Assembly (NCBI GenBank): GCA_947646735.1
Contig: CANTFK010000077.1
Location: 225,746 to 289,745, forward strand
DNA length: 64,000 bases
Origin: Peronospora farinosa
Taxonomy: Eukaryota > Oomycota > Peronosporomycetes > Peronosporales > Peronosporaceae
Direction of reading: 5' to 3'
The position numbers and the translations under genes were made by a program. This document shows, one piece after another, positions 22,201-33,118 of this stretch; the stretch's first letter is position 1, and each line of letters begins with the position of its first letter. The notes under the pieces are model-generated. The model made no database searches. It was not told the DNA's origin and was given only the letters and a program-made list of their open reading frames with translations.

Positions 22201-23185
22201 TGGATATTTATACAACCAGCGAAGAGCGTGTTAATCTTCCTCGATATAGCGGTCGTAATCTTCGATTATGAATGAATTCCAGTCCTCCGCCATGGTCAAA
22301 CGACTAGGTATTTAAGGTATCAATAATGGATTGGGGACCTAGTTGACGCAAATTCAGGCCTGCCGCTACGAGGTGCGGATGAGATAGGGAACGTCTCCAG
22401 CGACGTCACAATATGCACATAAAAGCTTAAGCATGCGATAAAGTGGCTAACTCAAAAAAGTGATCGCTTACTTCTATGGCATGGGCGGCGTGGACAGTCC
22501 AAGATATAAGAGGTTCAGCTAATTGGAGCATGTCAGCAGTACTATCCAAAACTGGAAGAAACAGCACACTAATGGCCTTACCGCCCGAAATCAAAGCGGA
22601 GGTCAGCGAGTGGATTGCACCGAGGCAAAAAGAATGGACGATCATCAAACAACACCGTGAAGAATCTTTGAAGTGCCAGTAACACACCTCGTGGCCACCA
22701 GGTTAAATTAGGATTTTCTTCTCCAATTGTATGAAGACATTCCGACTCTTAGACACTTGTACAACCAAGAGCACAAGAATTTTGGGCGACTTACAGGTGC
22801 AATCAGGAGTTTTGGATAGTGGATGACTCCCGAAAGTGCGGGCGGATATCAAGCACGTGTTCTTAGACAACGCTGACATCATTGGCCAAGCCTGGAAAAG
22901 AATATGATGCATAGATTGCTCCGTCTGCGTCAACCACTCTCAAAATTTAGCGGAATAGGAGTAGGAGAGTGCGTCCATGGAGCAAGAGGTAGTGGAAAGT
23001 CAAACCAGGTCCTTCTTCTTGGAATCTGAGGACTTTTCCCAGAAAATTTGTAAACTATAACGGTAAATAAACAGTCACTGAAATATATTCCCACTCATAA
23101 ATAAATTCTATCTTTTATTCGTAAAAAATACGCCATTAATCTTCACGGTTGATAATCTACTCTAAAATCTCCCGTAATACTCACC
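22201..23185. other. Intergenic, probably decayed repeat followed by the UGDH promoter
   Basis: No gene recognised. A 68-codon frame at 22476-22682 could be a further LINE remnant, but there is no diagnostic motif. The last 150 bp is AT-rich leader of the UGDH gene. Confidence 0.3.
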
Positions 23186-24613
23186 ATGTCCGAGTTTAAA
23201 CTGACCATTTGCTGCATGGGTGCCGGTTATGTTGGCGGTCCTACCATGGCTGTAATTGCCGCATCTTGTCCTGACATTAAAGTCGTCGTTGTGGACATTT
23301 CAGAGACACAAATTGCAAAATGGAATGCATCGGATGACATTCCAATTTATGAACCGGGATTAAAAGAACTTGTGGATACACAACGCAATAAGAACCTCTT
23401 TTTTTCGACAAATGTAGACAAATATATTAATGAAGCTTCGATTATCTTTGTCTGTGTCAATACACCCACAAAAACAAGTGGAATAGGAGCAGGTAGTGCT
23501 GCTGATACTAAAAATTGTGAAGCTTGTGCTCGAAAGATTGCAGACGTAGCTATGGAAAACAAAATTGTCGTGGAAAAATCGACAGTACCTGTACGTACGT
23601 CTGAAAGTATTAAAGCTGTACTATGTGCTAATTCCAAGGGACTCAAGTTTGAAGTCTTGTCGAACCCCGAGTTTTTAGCTGAAGGAACAGCTATTAAGGA
23701 TTTACAGAAACCAAGTCGAATTCTTATTGGAGGAGCAGAGACTCCTGAAGGACATGCTGCTGTTGAGAAACTTGTGAGTGTTTACGCTCATTGGGTACCT
23801 CGTGATCGGATTATTACGACCAATGTCTGGTCCTCAGAGCTGTCAAAACTTGTGGCCAATGCTTTCTTAGCCCAGCGGATCTCGAGTATTAACTCGATTT
23901 CTGCCGTGTGTGAAGCAACGGGTGCCAATGTGCACGAAGTAGCACGAGCAGTTGGTGCTGATGAGCGGATTGGTGCCAAGTTCCTTAACTGCTCAGTGGG
24001 ATTTGGAGGCTCATGTTTTCAAAAGGATATTTTGAACCTCGTGTACCTTGCTCAAAGTTTTCACTTGTCGGAGGTGGCTGAGTATTGGCGTCAAGTCGTG
24101 ACGTTGAACGAGTACCAGAAGACACGTTTCGCTACGACAATGATCCGTCGGATGTTTAACACAGTGACGAACAAAAAGATCTGCATCTTTGGATATGCAT
24201 TCAAGAAAGACACTGGTGACGTGCGTGAGACGCCTGCTGCCACAATTGTCAAGTATTTGTTGGAAGAAAAGGCCAACGTGGCAGTGTACGACCCGCAGGT
24301 CAAAATTGAGGACATGATGCACGAGCTCGAGTACCAGGGCGTGAATAGCACTAGCCATCCCATGATAGACAAGCTCCTCACGGTGTACAACGATCCGTAC
24401 GAGGCTGCCAAGGATTCGCACGCCATCGCCGCGCTTACCGAGTGGGACGAGTTCAAGACACTGGATTATGCCAAGATCTATCAGCACATGGTCAAGCCCG
24501 CCTACTTCTTCGATGGCCGCAATATCCTGCCGTACGACAAGATCACCGAGTTGGGTGCCAAGATGTACGTCATCGGCCGCGCTGACGTCATCTCGGGCGA
24601 CCTGCCCTTTTAG
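23186..24613 (+). CDS. UGDH: UDP-glucose 6-dehydrogenase
   Basis: Oxidises UDP-glucose to UDP-glucuronate with two NAD+, feeding glucuronate- and xylose-containing wall sugars. Single exon, 475 residues, a normal eukaryotic length. The N-terminal NAD-binding motif is GAGYVGGPT (residues 12-20), followed by acidic VDIS. Substrate-binding and central-domain motifs are STVPVRTS and NPEFLAEGTA. The catalytic cysteine lies in FGGSCFQKD (Cys277). The C-terminal UDP-binding domain starts GYAFKKDTGDVRETPA. All key residues are present. GC content rises towards the 3' end relative to the 5' half. Confidence 0.97.
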   Translation: MSEFKLTICCMGAGYVGGPTMAVIAASCPDIKVVVVDISETQIAKWNASDDIPIYEPGLKELVDTQRNKNLFFSTNVDKYINEASIIFVCVNTPTKTSGIGAGSAADTKNCEACARKIADVAMENKIVVEKSTVPVRTSESIKAVLCANSKGLKFEVLSNPEFLAEGTAIKDLQKPSRILIGGAETPEGHAAVEKLVSVYAHWVPRDRIITTNVWSSELSKLVANAFLAQRISSINSISAVCEATGANVHEVARAVGADERIGAKFLNCSVGFGGSCFQKDILNLVYLAQSFHLSEVAEYWRQVVTLNEYQKTRFATTMIRRMFNTVTNKKICIFGYAFKKDTGDVRETPAATIVKYLLEEKANVAVYDPQVKIEDMMHELEYQGVNSTSHPMIDKLLTVYNDPYEAAKDSHAIAALTEWDEFKTLDYAKIYQHMVKPAYFFDGRNILPYDKITELGAKMYVIGRADVISGDLPF

Positions 24614-24885
24614 ATGTCAGACGAATACCGAACAGACACCGTGTGTAAGTTTGAGTAAAGCTTTGAATGGGAGAGGTGAAGCGTCTGCTAAGTGATGTAC
24701 TTGAGACAGGTTTAGTCTAATCTTGCTTGTCCTTGAGGTAGCAAGTCGGTCTCGGTTACATGTAACTGGAATACAAAAGAGTCATGCGCTTCGTTTACTT
24801 ATGGACATTACTGATTATTCGATACAATACTTCATGTTTGACATGTTGATGAAGATCTACCATCGATCTACCATCGAAAAAGAAG

Positions 24886-25281
24886 CTACTTTGCTGCCAT
24901 CCTGCGTTTGATACATGCCGTCACGGGGGACGAGGCAATTCGACGTTCGAACTCATTAGGTCGCCGTGAGCGCATTTCGCGATACTTGAGCGCCTTCTTG
25001 GCAATGAGCGCGTTGCACTCTGTACTTTCGGGACTCCTTGCGGTCTCCATGAGACGCTCTGCCTTTGCAACGACCTCACGTTGGAACTCCTCGTCCTTGA
25101 ACACGACACCGTCGGAAGTTCGCACGTAGAGCTCCGTCATCGAGCAGCGTGTTTGTGAGACGACCGAAGACTGTATCGGCGACGTTTCAAGCTCCATAGC
25201 AGCTTTTGCGGATCCTTCCGAGCGCGAGCGTCGTCGAGCAAACATGCTCTTGTTGTTTGGACTCGTGCTAGTGCCGACCAT
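24886..25281 (-). CDS. Small basic protein family, member 1
   Basis: Hypothetical protein of 131 residues (ATG at 25281; a second ATG, MFARRRSRSEG, is 12 codons on). I do not recognise a named domain. It belongs with three other small proteins in this window (30445-30837, 31787-32182, 33757-34122). Shared order: an N-terminal RRRSxSE motif, a second Arg/Ser/Glu motif, then (C/R)T..GVVFxD, an amphipathic helix, a Ser-rich turn, and the signature (I/L)AKKAL+YR. This member is the most diverged: it has ALIAKKALKYRE, a longer basic C-terminus and a different central part. No signal peptide or membrane helix is seen. It lies tail-to-tail with UGDH. Confidence 0.65.
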   Translation of the reverse strand: MVGTSTSPNNKSMFARRRSRSEGSAKAAMELETSPIQSSVVSQTRCSMTELYVRTSDGVVFKDEEFQREVVAKAERLMETARSPESTECNALIAKKALKYREMRSRRPNEFERRIASSPVTACIKRRMAAK

Positions 25282-26172
25282 TTATTATATGGCTATTCGT
25301 GTTCTGTGTCGTAGCTCGTGAATCCGATAATGATCCTATGCGGCCGCTGGACGGACGATACTGTCGGCTGCTTGAGAAAGCGTTACCTAGACGAAAGGCT
25401 GTGGAATTTTCCTTTGAATCTAGGAAAAGAGGATGGTCATTCGAGAGAACATTGACCAAAGAGCGGCTACTCAAGGTTAGAAATATTAACGAGTCGGACT
25501 TGAAGTGATCACGAGACAAATCGCCAGCGATGGCCAGTGCTGAGTTTTGGATCGCGTGGGATTGAATAGATGCGACACGTACGTCACGGAGGACGGGTGG
25601 CAATTCTTCCACAATCCACATGGCTATAGCTAGCCATGTGGTACTCAACACGTTAAGCGTAATACTCACGAGGAATGGTTTTTCGAGCATTAGAGCTGAA
25701 ACTGATCTCATGGCTTCATATTGCGAGGATGACACAGCTACGACATCGCAAAGACTCAGCACATATCTTACAAGAGCTGCACGTCCTTGGAAAGTGACAG
25801 TTTCGTTGACTGATGCAACAAAAAGTAGGATACTGCTGTACCACCCTACCTGGAACGAACCGGCCGACTTAGTTGCGTCAACATCCACCGACGTGAGGCC
25901 ACAAAATTTACACCTCTTGTGCCAACGTTCATGCAAGTGATTTGCATGATACGACTTTACGCACAGGAGTCATAGATAGTATAGCAGCAAATCTAGCACA
26001 TATGATTCTTTGACTAGATACGGGTCGGGCGGGTACCACTACTTGCCATCTTTAGCGAATCTTCTGGCCAGCAGAGTATAAAACGTTCGCCCGAGACATA
26101 TCTCGTCCTTGTCACAGAACACACGGAACTTAAAGTTGTACGCCAGAACGTAGAGTCCGCGCTTTTCCCTGT
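25282..26172. other. Possible membrane-protein ORF or relic (minus strand 25268-25936)
   Basis: A 222-codon open frame on the minus strand includes hydrophobic stretches (WYSSILLFVASV, LVSITLNVLSTTWLAIAMWIVEEL) and a hydrophilic tail. It opens with TTG, not ATG, and overlaps the start of small-family member 1 by 14 bp. It may be the 3' part of a spliced or decayed gene. I do not recognise it. Confidence 0.3.
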
Positions 26173-27357
26173 CTAACTGGTTTTTGGTTTGAAGACGACT
26201 GATTTGCCTTCCTTCAGCTCCTCAAGCTTAAAAACAGCAACAAGTCCTGCCTGCAATGTAGGAATACAAAGGATATCGTCAATGAGGGTTTTGCTGCTTT
26301 CAAGCTGGTAAGACTACACACTTATTACCCGATCAAGGATCATTTTCGTGACTTTGCCGTTGTCATCAATTGGAGGCAAACGCATCACCTCCTCGCCATT
26401 TTGGAACAAGATCAAAGTCGGTAGCTGCCATGACAACGTCGAGACACTGATACGATTCTCCACAGCCAAATCGGACCACTTGTTCACATCGATTCTGCCA
26501 AATTGCAGCGAGCGGGACGAAAATCTGCTCCATAGCATCCCGATACCACACAAGATGTGGTGTCATTTAACTGCCTCTCAAACCCTGTAAACCACCTTTA
26601 CAAATAATGCCCCTCACAAACCTAAGTGACATTTCAGCAAGCATAGGCTCGATCTCCATGCAAGAGTCACTCCAGTCTGCATAGTAGAAAATCATCCATG
26701 AATTGGGCGGACCTTTTTTTGTTGAGCCAGAACTTTTCTTCACTATTTTTTCAACCAGCGCTGGGTTCAGCTCAATAATTTTGGATGGACCTTCATATTT
26801 GGGTTGCCCTACCGCTGCGAACAGTACTTTACAACAACGCAACAAAAAGGGGATTAGTAACATGCTCAATATACCGGTACAAAACAGTAGTGTATCCTTC
26901 TTTTTCACAAATTTAGACAAATAATACCGAGGCAAACAACCGCATACCACCCAAAAAGAGTAATATCCATATAGTAAAGTGACGCTAAGACCGCCAGTTT
27001 GCCACAGAGAAAGAAGATTGAAATAACACCATCTGCCGTTGCTTTTTTACGGTAATTGAGCGCCCAAGAACCCAATGCAAGCAGAAAAATCTCATATTCC
27101 TACTCAAAAAAGAAGATAACATAGAATCATAATCGGATACAATTTAACTTGAAATAATAATACACAAAATATACCAATGGTAAATTAAAATAGTTATCGC
27201 TCGATGTAAGAGCCTCACTTGATTGATGATACCGGATTGGCACATATAGAAGCAATGCCACGGCATTACAAACGTAATAAGGGGCCAGAAACCGTACCCA
27301 CATACGTGTAGTCACAGGATCAGGTGTCGATACAGTGTCGGTAGCTTGGGGTGCCAT
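26173..27357 (-). CDS. TMX2: Thioredoxin-related transmembrane protein 2 (TMX2-like)
   Basis: Membrane-anchored member of the PDI/thioredoxin superfamily, in animals at the ER. Five exons: 27357-27175, 27099-26928, 26814-26622, 26524-26329 and 26250-26173. Introns are 75, 113, 97 and 78 nt, all GT..AG with consistent phases, giving 273 residues. Exons 1-2 encode hydrophobic N-terminal helices, including YEIFLLALGSWALNYRKKATADG, aligning with the TMX2 membrane region. Exon 3 carries YYADWSDSCMEIEP: the active site is S-D-S-C rather than C-x-x-C, as in TMX2, which has lost the first cysteine. Exon 4 carries FGRIDVNKWSDLA and QLPTLILFQNGEE, including the cis-proline. The short last exon encodes a basic tail. 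Confidence 0.88.
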
Positions 27358-28176
27358 GGGTTACCGTATTGATAGTGAAGGTAAAATACCGGTACTATTA
27401 CCAACAATGTACCTGACGTGTGGCACACAACAATCGATTAATATGTGACGTGTGAGAATATCATAAGGCAGAAGTGCTCGATTAGTTGGACTGCAAGACT
27501 CGTGGATGACTCGAGATGGAATTCTAATGCTGCTATTGTGTCTGTACGTAGTCGAAACCTCACACATTAAACTCGGACGTCGCGTATGGCACGATTCGGT
27601 CCTGTATACTGAATACTTGATGATCAGTGTAAAAAAAAGCTCAAGGACATAGATTGTCGACTACTTTGTGTGTCTTCTAGAGAGTGCAAGAGTGCGGCAT
27701 TTACGATTACTACACACAAGCGTGGTGATGGTTGATCTCTACTATTTCTTGATCGACACAATAAGACAAAAGAATGTTAAGCGAGGGAAAAGCACGACAA
27801 CCCAAAGTATTCCGTGTTGTACGTCTCCACCGCAACAAGCTGCCGTTTTCCGCTTGGCATCAGCGCTACAGTAAACATGAGCACGCTAATCATGTTACTG
27901 TAAAAGGCATGGGTGTGTAGAGATTCGGACGTACTGTGCGAAATGGATTAACACGCTGTTTCGTTTCGGTGGCAATAAAGAGAAGAATCAAAGGCAAAGT
28001 CACATTTTAGCGGGAGCACCTACCAGACGAGTGTCCCTCCAATACCCGAACTCTCATTGTTCATGAAGACAACTGTGGTGACTAAAACCCGATGCACTAG
28101 CTAGGTGTTTGAAACCTCGATGGTCGATCATCGATTCAAGTTATTTATTCAGCATGATGGTGAAAAGTAATTGAAC
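27358..28176. other. Intergenic region, no gene recognised
   Basis: About 820 bp with only short frames. It should hold the TMX2 promoter at its left side. Confidence 0.4.
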
Positions 28177-28829
28177 TCAACTCAGCATCTCGTACTGGTA
28201 CTGGCGTCGAAGCCGCGCATGATGCAGTGTAATACTGTAACGTTGACGCAAAGCTTCCATCAAACACAACACCAACAATGCATAGGCCGGATAAAACTTA
28301 TGACGCTCGAATTGAGCCAATTGATCTCCACTAAAAATCATCACAAAGAGAAAGAAACACAACAAGGTAAGCACGATTTCTCCTGACTGCTGCATTTTAT
28401 TGAAGACAAATCAACCTGAGCTTGAGTTCGTTTTTGTGTTCGTGTAGGAACTTGTCGATGGTTCTTCCTTGCGTCAAAATGACGATAGCCAGCCCCAATT
28501 CAGCCAAAGAAATCCATCCCAGTACATTGGAAGACACGGTCATACAGACGGAACAGTTTTGAAATGCTACTCCACAGCCGCTCATAAGTGATGCAACTAT
28601 GAGAATGCTGCCAAGTGTAAACAAAGGCACTGGAAGGATACCCAAAATGAGGTTTTGTGTCAAGTTTCAACGACCAAGGACGTTACGTACCATAAAAACA
28701 GACAGGAGCATAGTGATGAATACCAATATAAAGGCTGTAAATGGAGAGAGAGATTCCTGCGATCAAATCCACACCATTAAAGATGAAAAGACCAGCACCC
28801 GCAAGAAATTCCGACCATTTTTTGCCCAT
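28177..28829 (-). CDS. Tetraspanin-like four-helix membrane protein A
   Basis: Predicted 168-residue integral membrane protein. Exons are 28829-28691, 28629-28416 and 28330-28177, with introns of 61 and 85 nt. The gene model was guided by the paralogue on the other side of a short divergent spacer (29020-29990): the two align across all helices. Helix 1 includes GLFIFNGVDLIAGISLSIYS; helix 2 PLFTLGSILIVASLMSGCG; helix 3 LGWISLAELGLAIVILTQG; helix 4 KFYPAYALLVLCLMEAL. The loop between helices 3 and 4 is only about 30 residues and lacks the CCG motif of true tetraspanins, so the name is structural only. Cysteines cluster after helix 2 (NCSVC). Function unknown. Confidence 0.75.
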
Positions 28830-29019
28830 CACGAGATATTGTAAATGTACTGTATGTACATGACTGTATGTACATGTTTGGTGGTAGTAGTTGAAGTAAC
28901 AGAAAGAGTTGTGTGTACCCATTTTGCTTCGTATTTAAAAAGCTTGTTTATCCAACCTTCTCTTTAACTGTCTGACAGTTTAGAATATTGAATTTAATAT
29001 AAGAAATAATTACAATAAA
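28830..29019. promoter_or_regulatory. Shared 190-bp divergent promoter of the two tetraspanin-like genes
   Basis: Only 190 bp separate the two start codons, so both promoters must lie here. It contains a direct repeat of ctgtatgtacatg (about 28849-28876) and AT-rich stretches. No defined site is claimed. Confidence 0.5.
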
Positions 29020-29990
29020 ATGGATGGTGATTCATGGAGCAAGTGCTGCTCTGGTAGTGCATTGTTTGTCTTCAATGGTGTCGACTTGGTGTGTGGAGTG
29101 GCGCTCATCGTCTACAGTCTGTACATTGGTATTACTTTTTCATTACAAATTTACTATTTGCAATAGTATTATTACTCAATTTATAAAAGCAAGTACTATT
29201 TGCAAGTACTATTTCTTACTCATACATATATTATTGATACTATTTTCTTATGATAAACTATAGGACTCAATGGCTACGCTCCGGAATGGCTCTACATGCC
29301 GATTGTAGTAGTAGGAAGTCTATTACTTTTGTCAGTATTAATGAGCTGGTGTGGAGCATCCAATCAGAGCTGCTCTATGTGTCTATCATGCTCGTCGTAT
29401 CTTTTGATTCTGCTGTCTTTGGCGGAATTGGCATTGGGAGTGGTCATTTTGACTCAAGGATCAAGTATTGATCGATTCTTACAACAACATCAACAAGAAC
29501 TTCATCTCACGTACGTTGAGCTTTTTTATTAATTTCTAGAAGTATTTTTTGCTATTTTTTGGAAAATAGTTTTTTTTTCTAACTTGAACATTTTCACATG
29601 ATTTTTGTAGCGATGACCAGCTGCATCGTCTTGAGAATTACAAGTTTATTCCGGCTTATGGATTATTAGCTCTATTTATGATGGAAGTATTGAGATTTTG
29701 TTGCAGTAGTGGACTGTATCGAGTACGACTACACCAAAAATATCACTACCGACATTTGAAGACACTACGTGGGTTAGATGAGGATTTATTGGCAGTTGAG
29801 ACGGAAAAGGTAAGACAGTTCTTTCCGACTTGTTTGGAATGACTAGATCCATGTAGTTATTCCTTTTACTAATGTGGTTGTTATTTTTATAAAGGACATT
29901 TCAAGTAAATATGCAGTGCTCAAGGACAAGTACAAGAAAAAATACGTCGCTCGGGAAGCTGGACGTGAACGAGAACTCGAAACAAACTGA
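29020..29990 (+). CDS. Tetraspanin-like four-helix membrane protein B
   Basis: Paralogue of protein A, 216 residues. Exons are 29020-29128, 29264-29510, 29611-29809 and 29895-29990, with introns of 135, 100 and 85 nt and consistent phases. Shared blocks with A: ALFVFNGVDL...YSLYIG, GYAPEWLYMP, LMSWCGASNQSCSMC, LSLAELALGVVILTQGSSID, and KFIPAYGLLALFMMEVLR. B has an extra C-terminal cytosolic tail absent in A, rich in Lys/Arg/Glu and probably helical (KYAVLKDKYKKKYVAREAG). Three intron positions can be compared; two are conserved and B has an additional one in the tail. Function unknown; membrane organisation by analogy with tetraspanins is only a guess. Confidence 0.78.
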
Positions 29991-30444
29991 TGCAATTTAC
30001 ATGGAAAGCGAGTGAGTGAATGGGCGCTTTCTGCTTCAGAAAGTTTATTCTACCGAGTTTTGTTGAAGTAATGACATCGCGCGACATCAATGGAAGTTAC
30101 TGACTATATCGAGCTCAACTTGTGCGGTCGTATCGACAAGGACGTAAAGTCAGATGACCAGTTGCGTCCACATTGGTGAGACTTGGTCCAACATGTATCA
30201 AGCCTTACCAAGTAGGCCATTCATGACGCGTAAAGTGTCACAATTGATCCAACTCTCCAGCCTCTCGCAACAAAGTATCGCCAGTGGGATGAGCCGCCGC
30301 CAGAATCTTCCATGGATTCTCGTCGGCTGCATAGTGTCCCTCCAACTCACTTACCTGCTGTTCCACCTCATGCCTCGCTTTCATTCAAAGATTCTCGTCG
30401 AGCGTAGCAAGTTTTAATAGCATCAACACATTGAGTGGATCTCC
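29991..30444. other. Intergenic, short hydrophobic ORF
   Basis: A frame at 30154-30417 contains one hydrophobic helix (LPWILVGCIVSLQLTYLLF) and ends 27 bp before small-family member 2. There is no evidence that it is a gene. Confidence 0.3.
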
Positions 30445-30837
30445 ATGTCGACGCTCTCGCCTGAAACTCGTCGCCATTTGCAGTCTCAGAACCAAAAGCT
30501 CAACTACTTGGCCACCTTGAGCGAGAACTTGGTAGAGAACGACCCTTCCCTGTCACCACCCGATAGGCCTGTGGACTACCACCACCCGCTTGTCATGGCT
30601 ATGAGCACTAACGAGATCCTGATGACGTTAAATCACCGCTCCAGGTCGGAGACTTTTGTCTGCACTCTCCAAGGCGTCGTTTTTGAGGATGCCAAGAGAC
30701 AGTATCACAGCAAGCTCACCAAGCTCGTGGCTTTGGCCACCAATGCCAATACTCTTGGTACGCAAAGTAATGTGCTACTTGCCAAGAAGGCACTCCGATA
30801 TCGCAAGGCAATGGAAACTCGACGCATTCTCGTGTAA
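30445..30837 (+). CDS. Small basic protein family, member 2
   Basis: Hypothetical protein of 130 residues, ATG at 30445. Central block DYHHPL, then RSRSETFVCT, GVVFEDAKRQY, a helix KLTKLVALAT, QSNVLLAKKALRYRK, and a basic end METRRILV. It is closest to member 4, with which it shares a DPS..LP stretch, the HHPL block and the end RR/HR-I/FLV. It lacks the N-terminal RRRSLSE of members 3 and 4, having TRRHLQS there. No membrane helix or signal peptide. Product unknown; soluble and basic. Confidence 0.7.
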   Translation: MSTLSPETRRHLQSQNQKLNYLATLSENLVENDPSLSPPDRPVDYHHPLVMAMSTNEILMTLNHRSRSETFVCTLQGVVFEDAKRQYHSKLTKLVALATNANTLGTQSNVLLAKKALRYRKAMETRRILV

Positions 30838-31786
30838 AAATCCCAAGTCTTTTGAAGAAGATCGGCCGCATTGGAACCTAAAAGTCTAAGGACGGACACG
30901 ACAGTCGCCCACTGGAAACCGGGTAGCTACGTGTAATGTAAAGTATCTATAAGTGTAAAGGTGACTCAAATGACGTGGGAGTCGTGTAGTGAACTAGCAT
31001 GTAGCTATGTATATAACAATGCTCATTGAATCAACGTTGTTGTTCAATACTTACCTGGATAGCATTGTCATAACCAATGAACCTCATCGTCAATACCTCT
31101 TATTAGACGTCCACTACAGCCCCTTTGCATCTTGTAGCAATGGTCGAACTCCCAACGATCACTCGTCCTAATCTAAAAATCTTCAACTTCAGGTTCAGAC
31201 GTGATGCATGCATGATGCTTTTGAAATGCTATTTGTAAAGCGAGGGAGGCCTCTGATAAGACACTCTCGACATACAAAGCATGAACCACTGTTAACAAAA
31301 TAAACGCTCACCCCTTTTCGACATCATGACACGTGTGTGTGGCAGATATTTACAACAGCCAACACTGGTGCAGCATGTTTAAAGTTTCACGTTGGCCAAA
31401 TATGACCATGTGTTGTTCAGAGAAACTCTTTCCGAGGACTCGACAGCTTCAGATCCATTAGAACGCAAGCTTCCGGTGTGATAGTGGGCAACGATTATAA
31501 CATCAAACCATGTTGTGTTTCCAACGAAAAACAACGAGCCGTTGAATCAGTGACCGTTTTGCCCAGACATAGGCGATGATGCATCCAATGATGAGTCATA
31601 CGTACTCTTTTCACAACGTTGACCTGCGTGCTAATAAAAACCTTTCCACATGTCGGACATGTGGTTTCACGAAGCGGTCCTATCTGGACTTGTTCAACCA
31701 TACCAAGACAAAGATGCATGTGTCCGTGTGCGACAGTCCTTGAGTCATTGCACTTTTTGCATCTACCTCGACACTCCACTTTTACA
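30838..31786. other. Intergenic region, no gene recognised
   Basis: About 950 bp between family members 2 and 3. A minus-strand frame (31495-31779) has paired cysteines (CKKC, CPTC) and a His cluster, but it opens with GTG and the spacing fits no finger I know. Confidence 0.35.
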
Positions 31787-32182
31787 ATGACTCAAGACAA
31801 CCTGTCACATTCAAGTGGGACATGCTGCATTCGAAGAGTACGACGACGATCTTTATCGGAAGGTTGCGACCTGAATCTCCTGGCTGCCATCACGGACGGA
31901 GAATCTCTTTCTACTGAACCGGACAACAGTTTCGACCACCTTCCCATTTTATCAAGACAACATGCAAACAAGGTTCTACCGATGGTAGCTCACCGTTCCA
32001 AGTCCGAGAGCACTTTCTGCACAGCCCAAGGCATTACATTCCAGGATAAGTCTCAAAAGTATCAGACCAGACTAAAGAGTCTTATTGCCCTTGCAGCAAA
32101 CCCATGCAGTTCTCAGAGTAATGTCATGCTCGCCAGGAAGGCACTTCGATATCGCAGCAAGACTGGAGCGTCAACCTGCTGA
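31787..32182 (+). CDS. Small basic protein family, member 3
   Basis: Hypothetical protein of 131 residues. Start at 31787 (MTQDN) is preferred: the frame is open from 31619, but similarity to the family begins only after this Met. Motifs in order: VRRRSLSEG, DHLPIL, HRSKSESTFCT, GITFQDKSQKY, LKSLIALAAN, QSNVMLARKALRYR. The C-terminus GASTC differs from members 2 and 4. The RRRS motifs fit basophilic kinase sites (R-R-x-S), which is inference only. Confidence 0.7.
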   Translation: MTQDNLSHSSGTCCIRRVRRRSLSEGCDLNLLAAITDGESLSTEPDNSFDHLPILSRQHANKVLPMVAHRSKSESTFCTAQGITFQDKSQKYQTRLKSLIALAANPCSSQSNVMLARKALRYRSKTGASTC

Positions 32183-32352
32183 GCAAATTTAGACTGCATC
32201 ATTTCCCGTACAATACAAGCATCACCTTTCTTCTAACCATCATTTTAATGATTGCTCTCGATACTTATCCAGTCAGTCAAAAGGAGACGCTTACTACCCT
32301 AATGGTGGTGAGTAAGACTTACCTGTCAACTCAATCTTTTGCCCCCTCATTC

Positions 32353-32356
<4 letters not shown>

Positions 32357-32430
<74 letters not shown>
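32357..32430. repeat. (TC)37 microsatellite
   Basis: An uninterrupted dinucleotide run of 74 bp, immediately beyond the stop codon of the CCDC43-like gene on the minus strand. Probably hypermutable in length. Confidence 0.95.
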
Positions 32431-32431
<1 letters not shown>

Positions 32432-32433
<2 letters not shown>

Positions 32434-33118
32434 ACCCACAGCCACGTTGTTTCTCCTTCTTCATTGTTCTCTTCTTAGCCTTGTCTTTTCTAGCTTTATC
32501 TTTTGCAAGTAACTCTTTTTCATACTTGACTTTTTTCTCATGTTCCTTCTTCATCTTGTCTCTCATAGCATTTTGAGCCTGTTGGACCCTCTCTTTGTTC
32601 GAGTTCACAGGTCCCACCTCTTCTGATCTCTTTTCCTTGTCCTTGATCTTGATTACATTACCTTCTTCATCAAATTCTGACATGATAGTGAAGCCATATT
32701 CATTAAGAAGCTGCTCACGGGCCGCAATCTCTTCCCGTGTCAAATTCTTGAGCCGGTCCGCAGCCTTTTGTTTCTCTCGTTCAGCAGCTTCTTCAGCCTC
32801 TTGACATTGTTTCTCTCGTATTTCTAGATCCTTTAGCTTCTTTTCTGCCAATTTCAACTCTTCTGCGTGTTGAGACTGCTGTTTGTCAATTTCAAGGAGA
32901 TTTTTGACATCTTGCGTCATTTTTGACACGTCCAAAATGCGGTCCAAAATGTCTTGGGCTACGAGACCATCTGCTGCGCTACTAAAGACGGCAATGACGC
33001 TGGATACACGCTCCGAGATATCCATATCTTCATCTTGGATAATACTGAGCGCATATTCGACGTACACGGACGCGTCGAGGTTCAAACTCGATACCTTTGC
33101 AATTACCCAAGCTTCCAT
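32432..33118 (-). CDS. CCDC43: CCDC43-like coiled-coil protein
   Basis: Predicted 228-residue protein. Start at 33118 (MEAWVIAKV) is preferred because the homologous PWI-like N-terminal helical region begins there; the frame is open to 33181. N-terminal part WVIAKVSSLNLDASVYVEYALSI resembles the conserved CCDC43 start. A long Lys/Glu coiled coil follows from about residue 75, then LLNEYGF with an acidic patch, then a highly basic C-terminal tail (KDKARKDKAKKR). The CCDC43 family is widespread in eukaryotes with poorly known function. The stop codon lies directly beside a (TC)n microsatellite. Confidence 0.75.

Noticed and set aside
31495..31779. Possible zinc-finger ORF on the minus strand
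   Set aside because: Opens with GTG, Cys/His spacing fits no known finger, and it is divergent from and adjacent to a supported gene.
32248..32478. ORF across the TC microsatellite
   Set aside because: Encodes only Ser-Leu repeats from the dinucleotide run.
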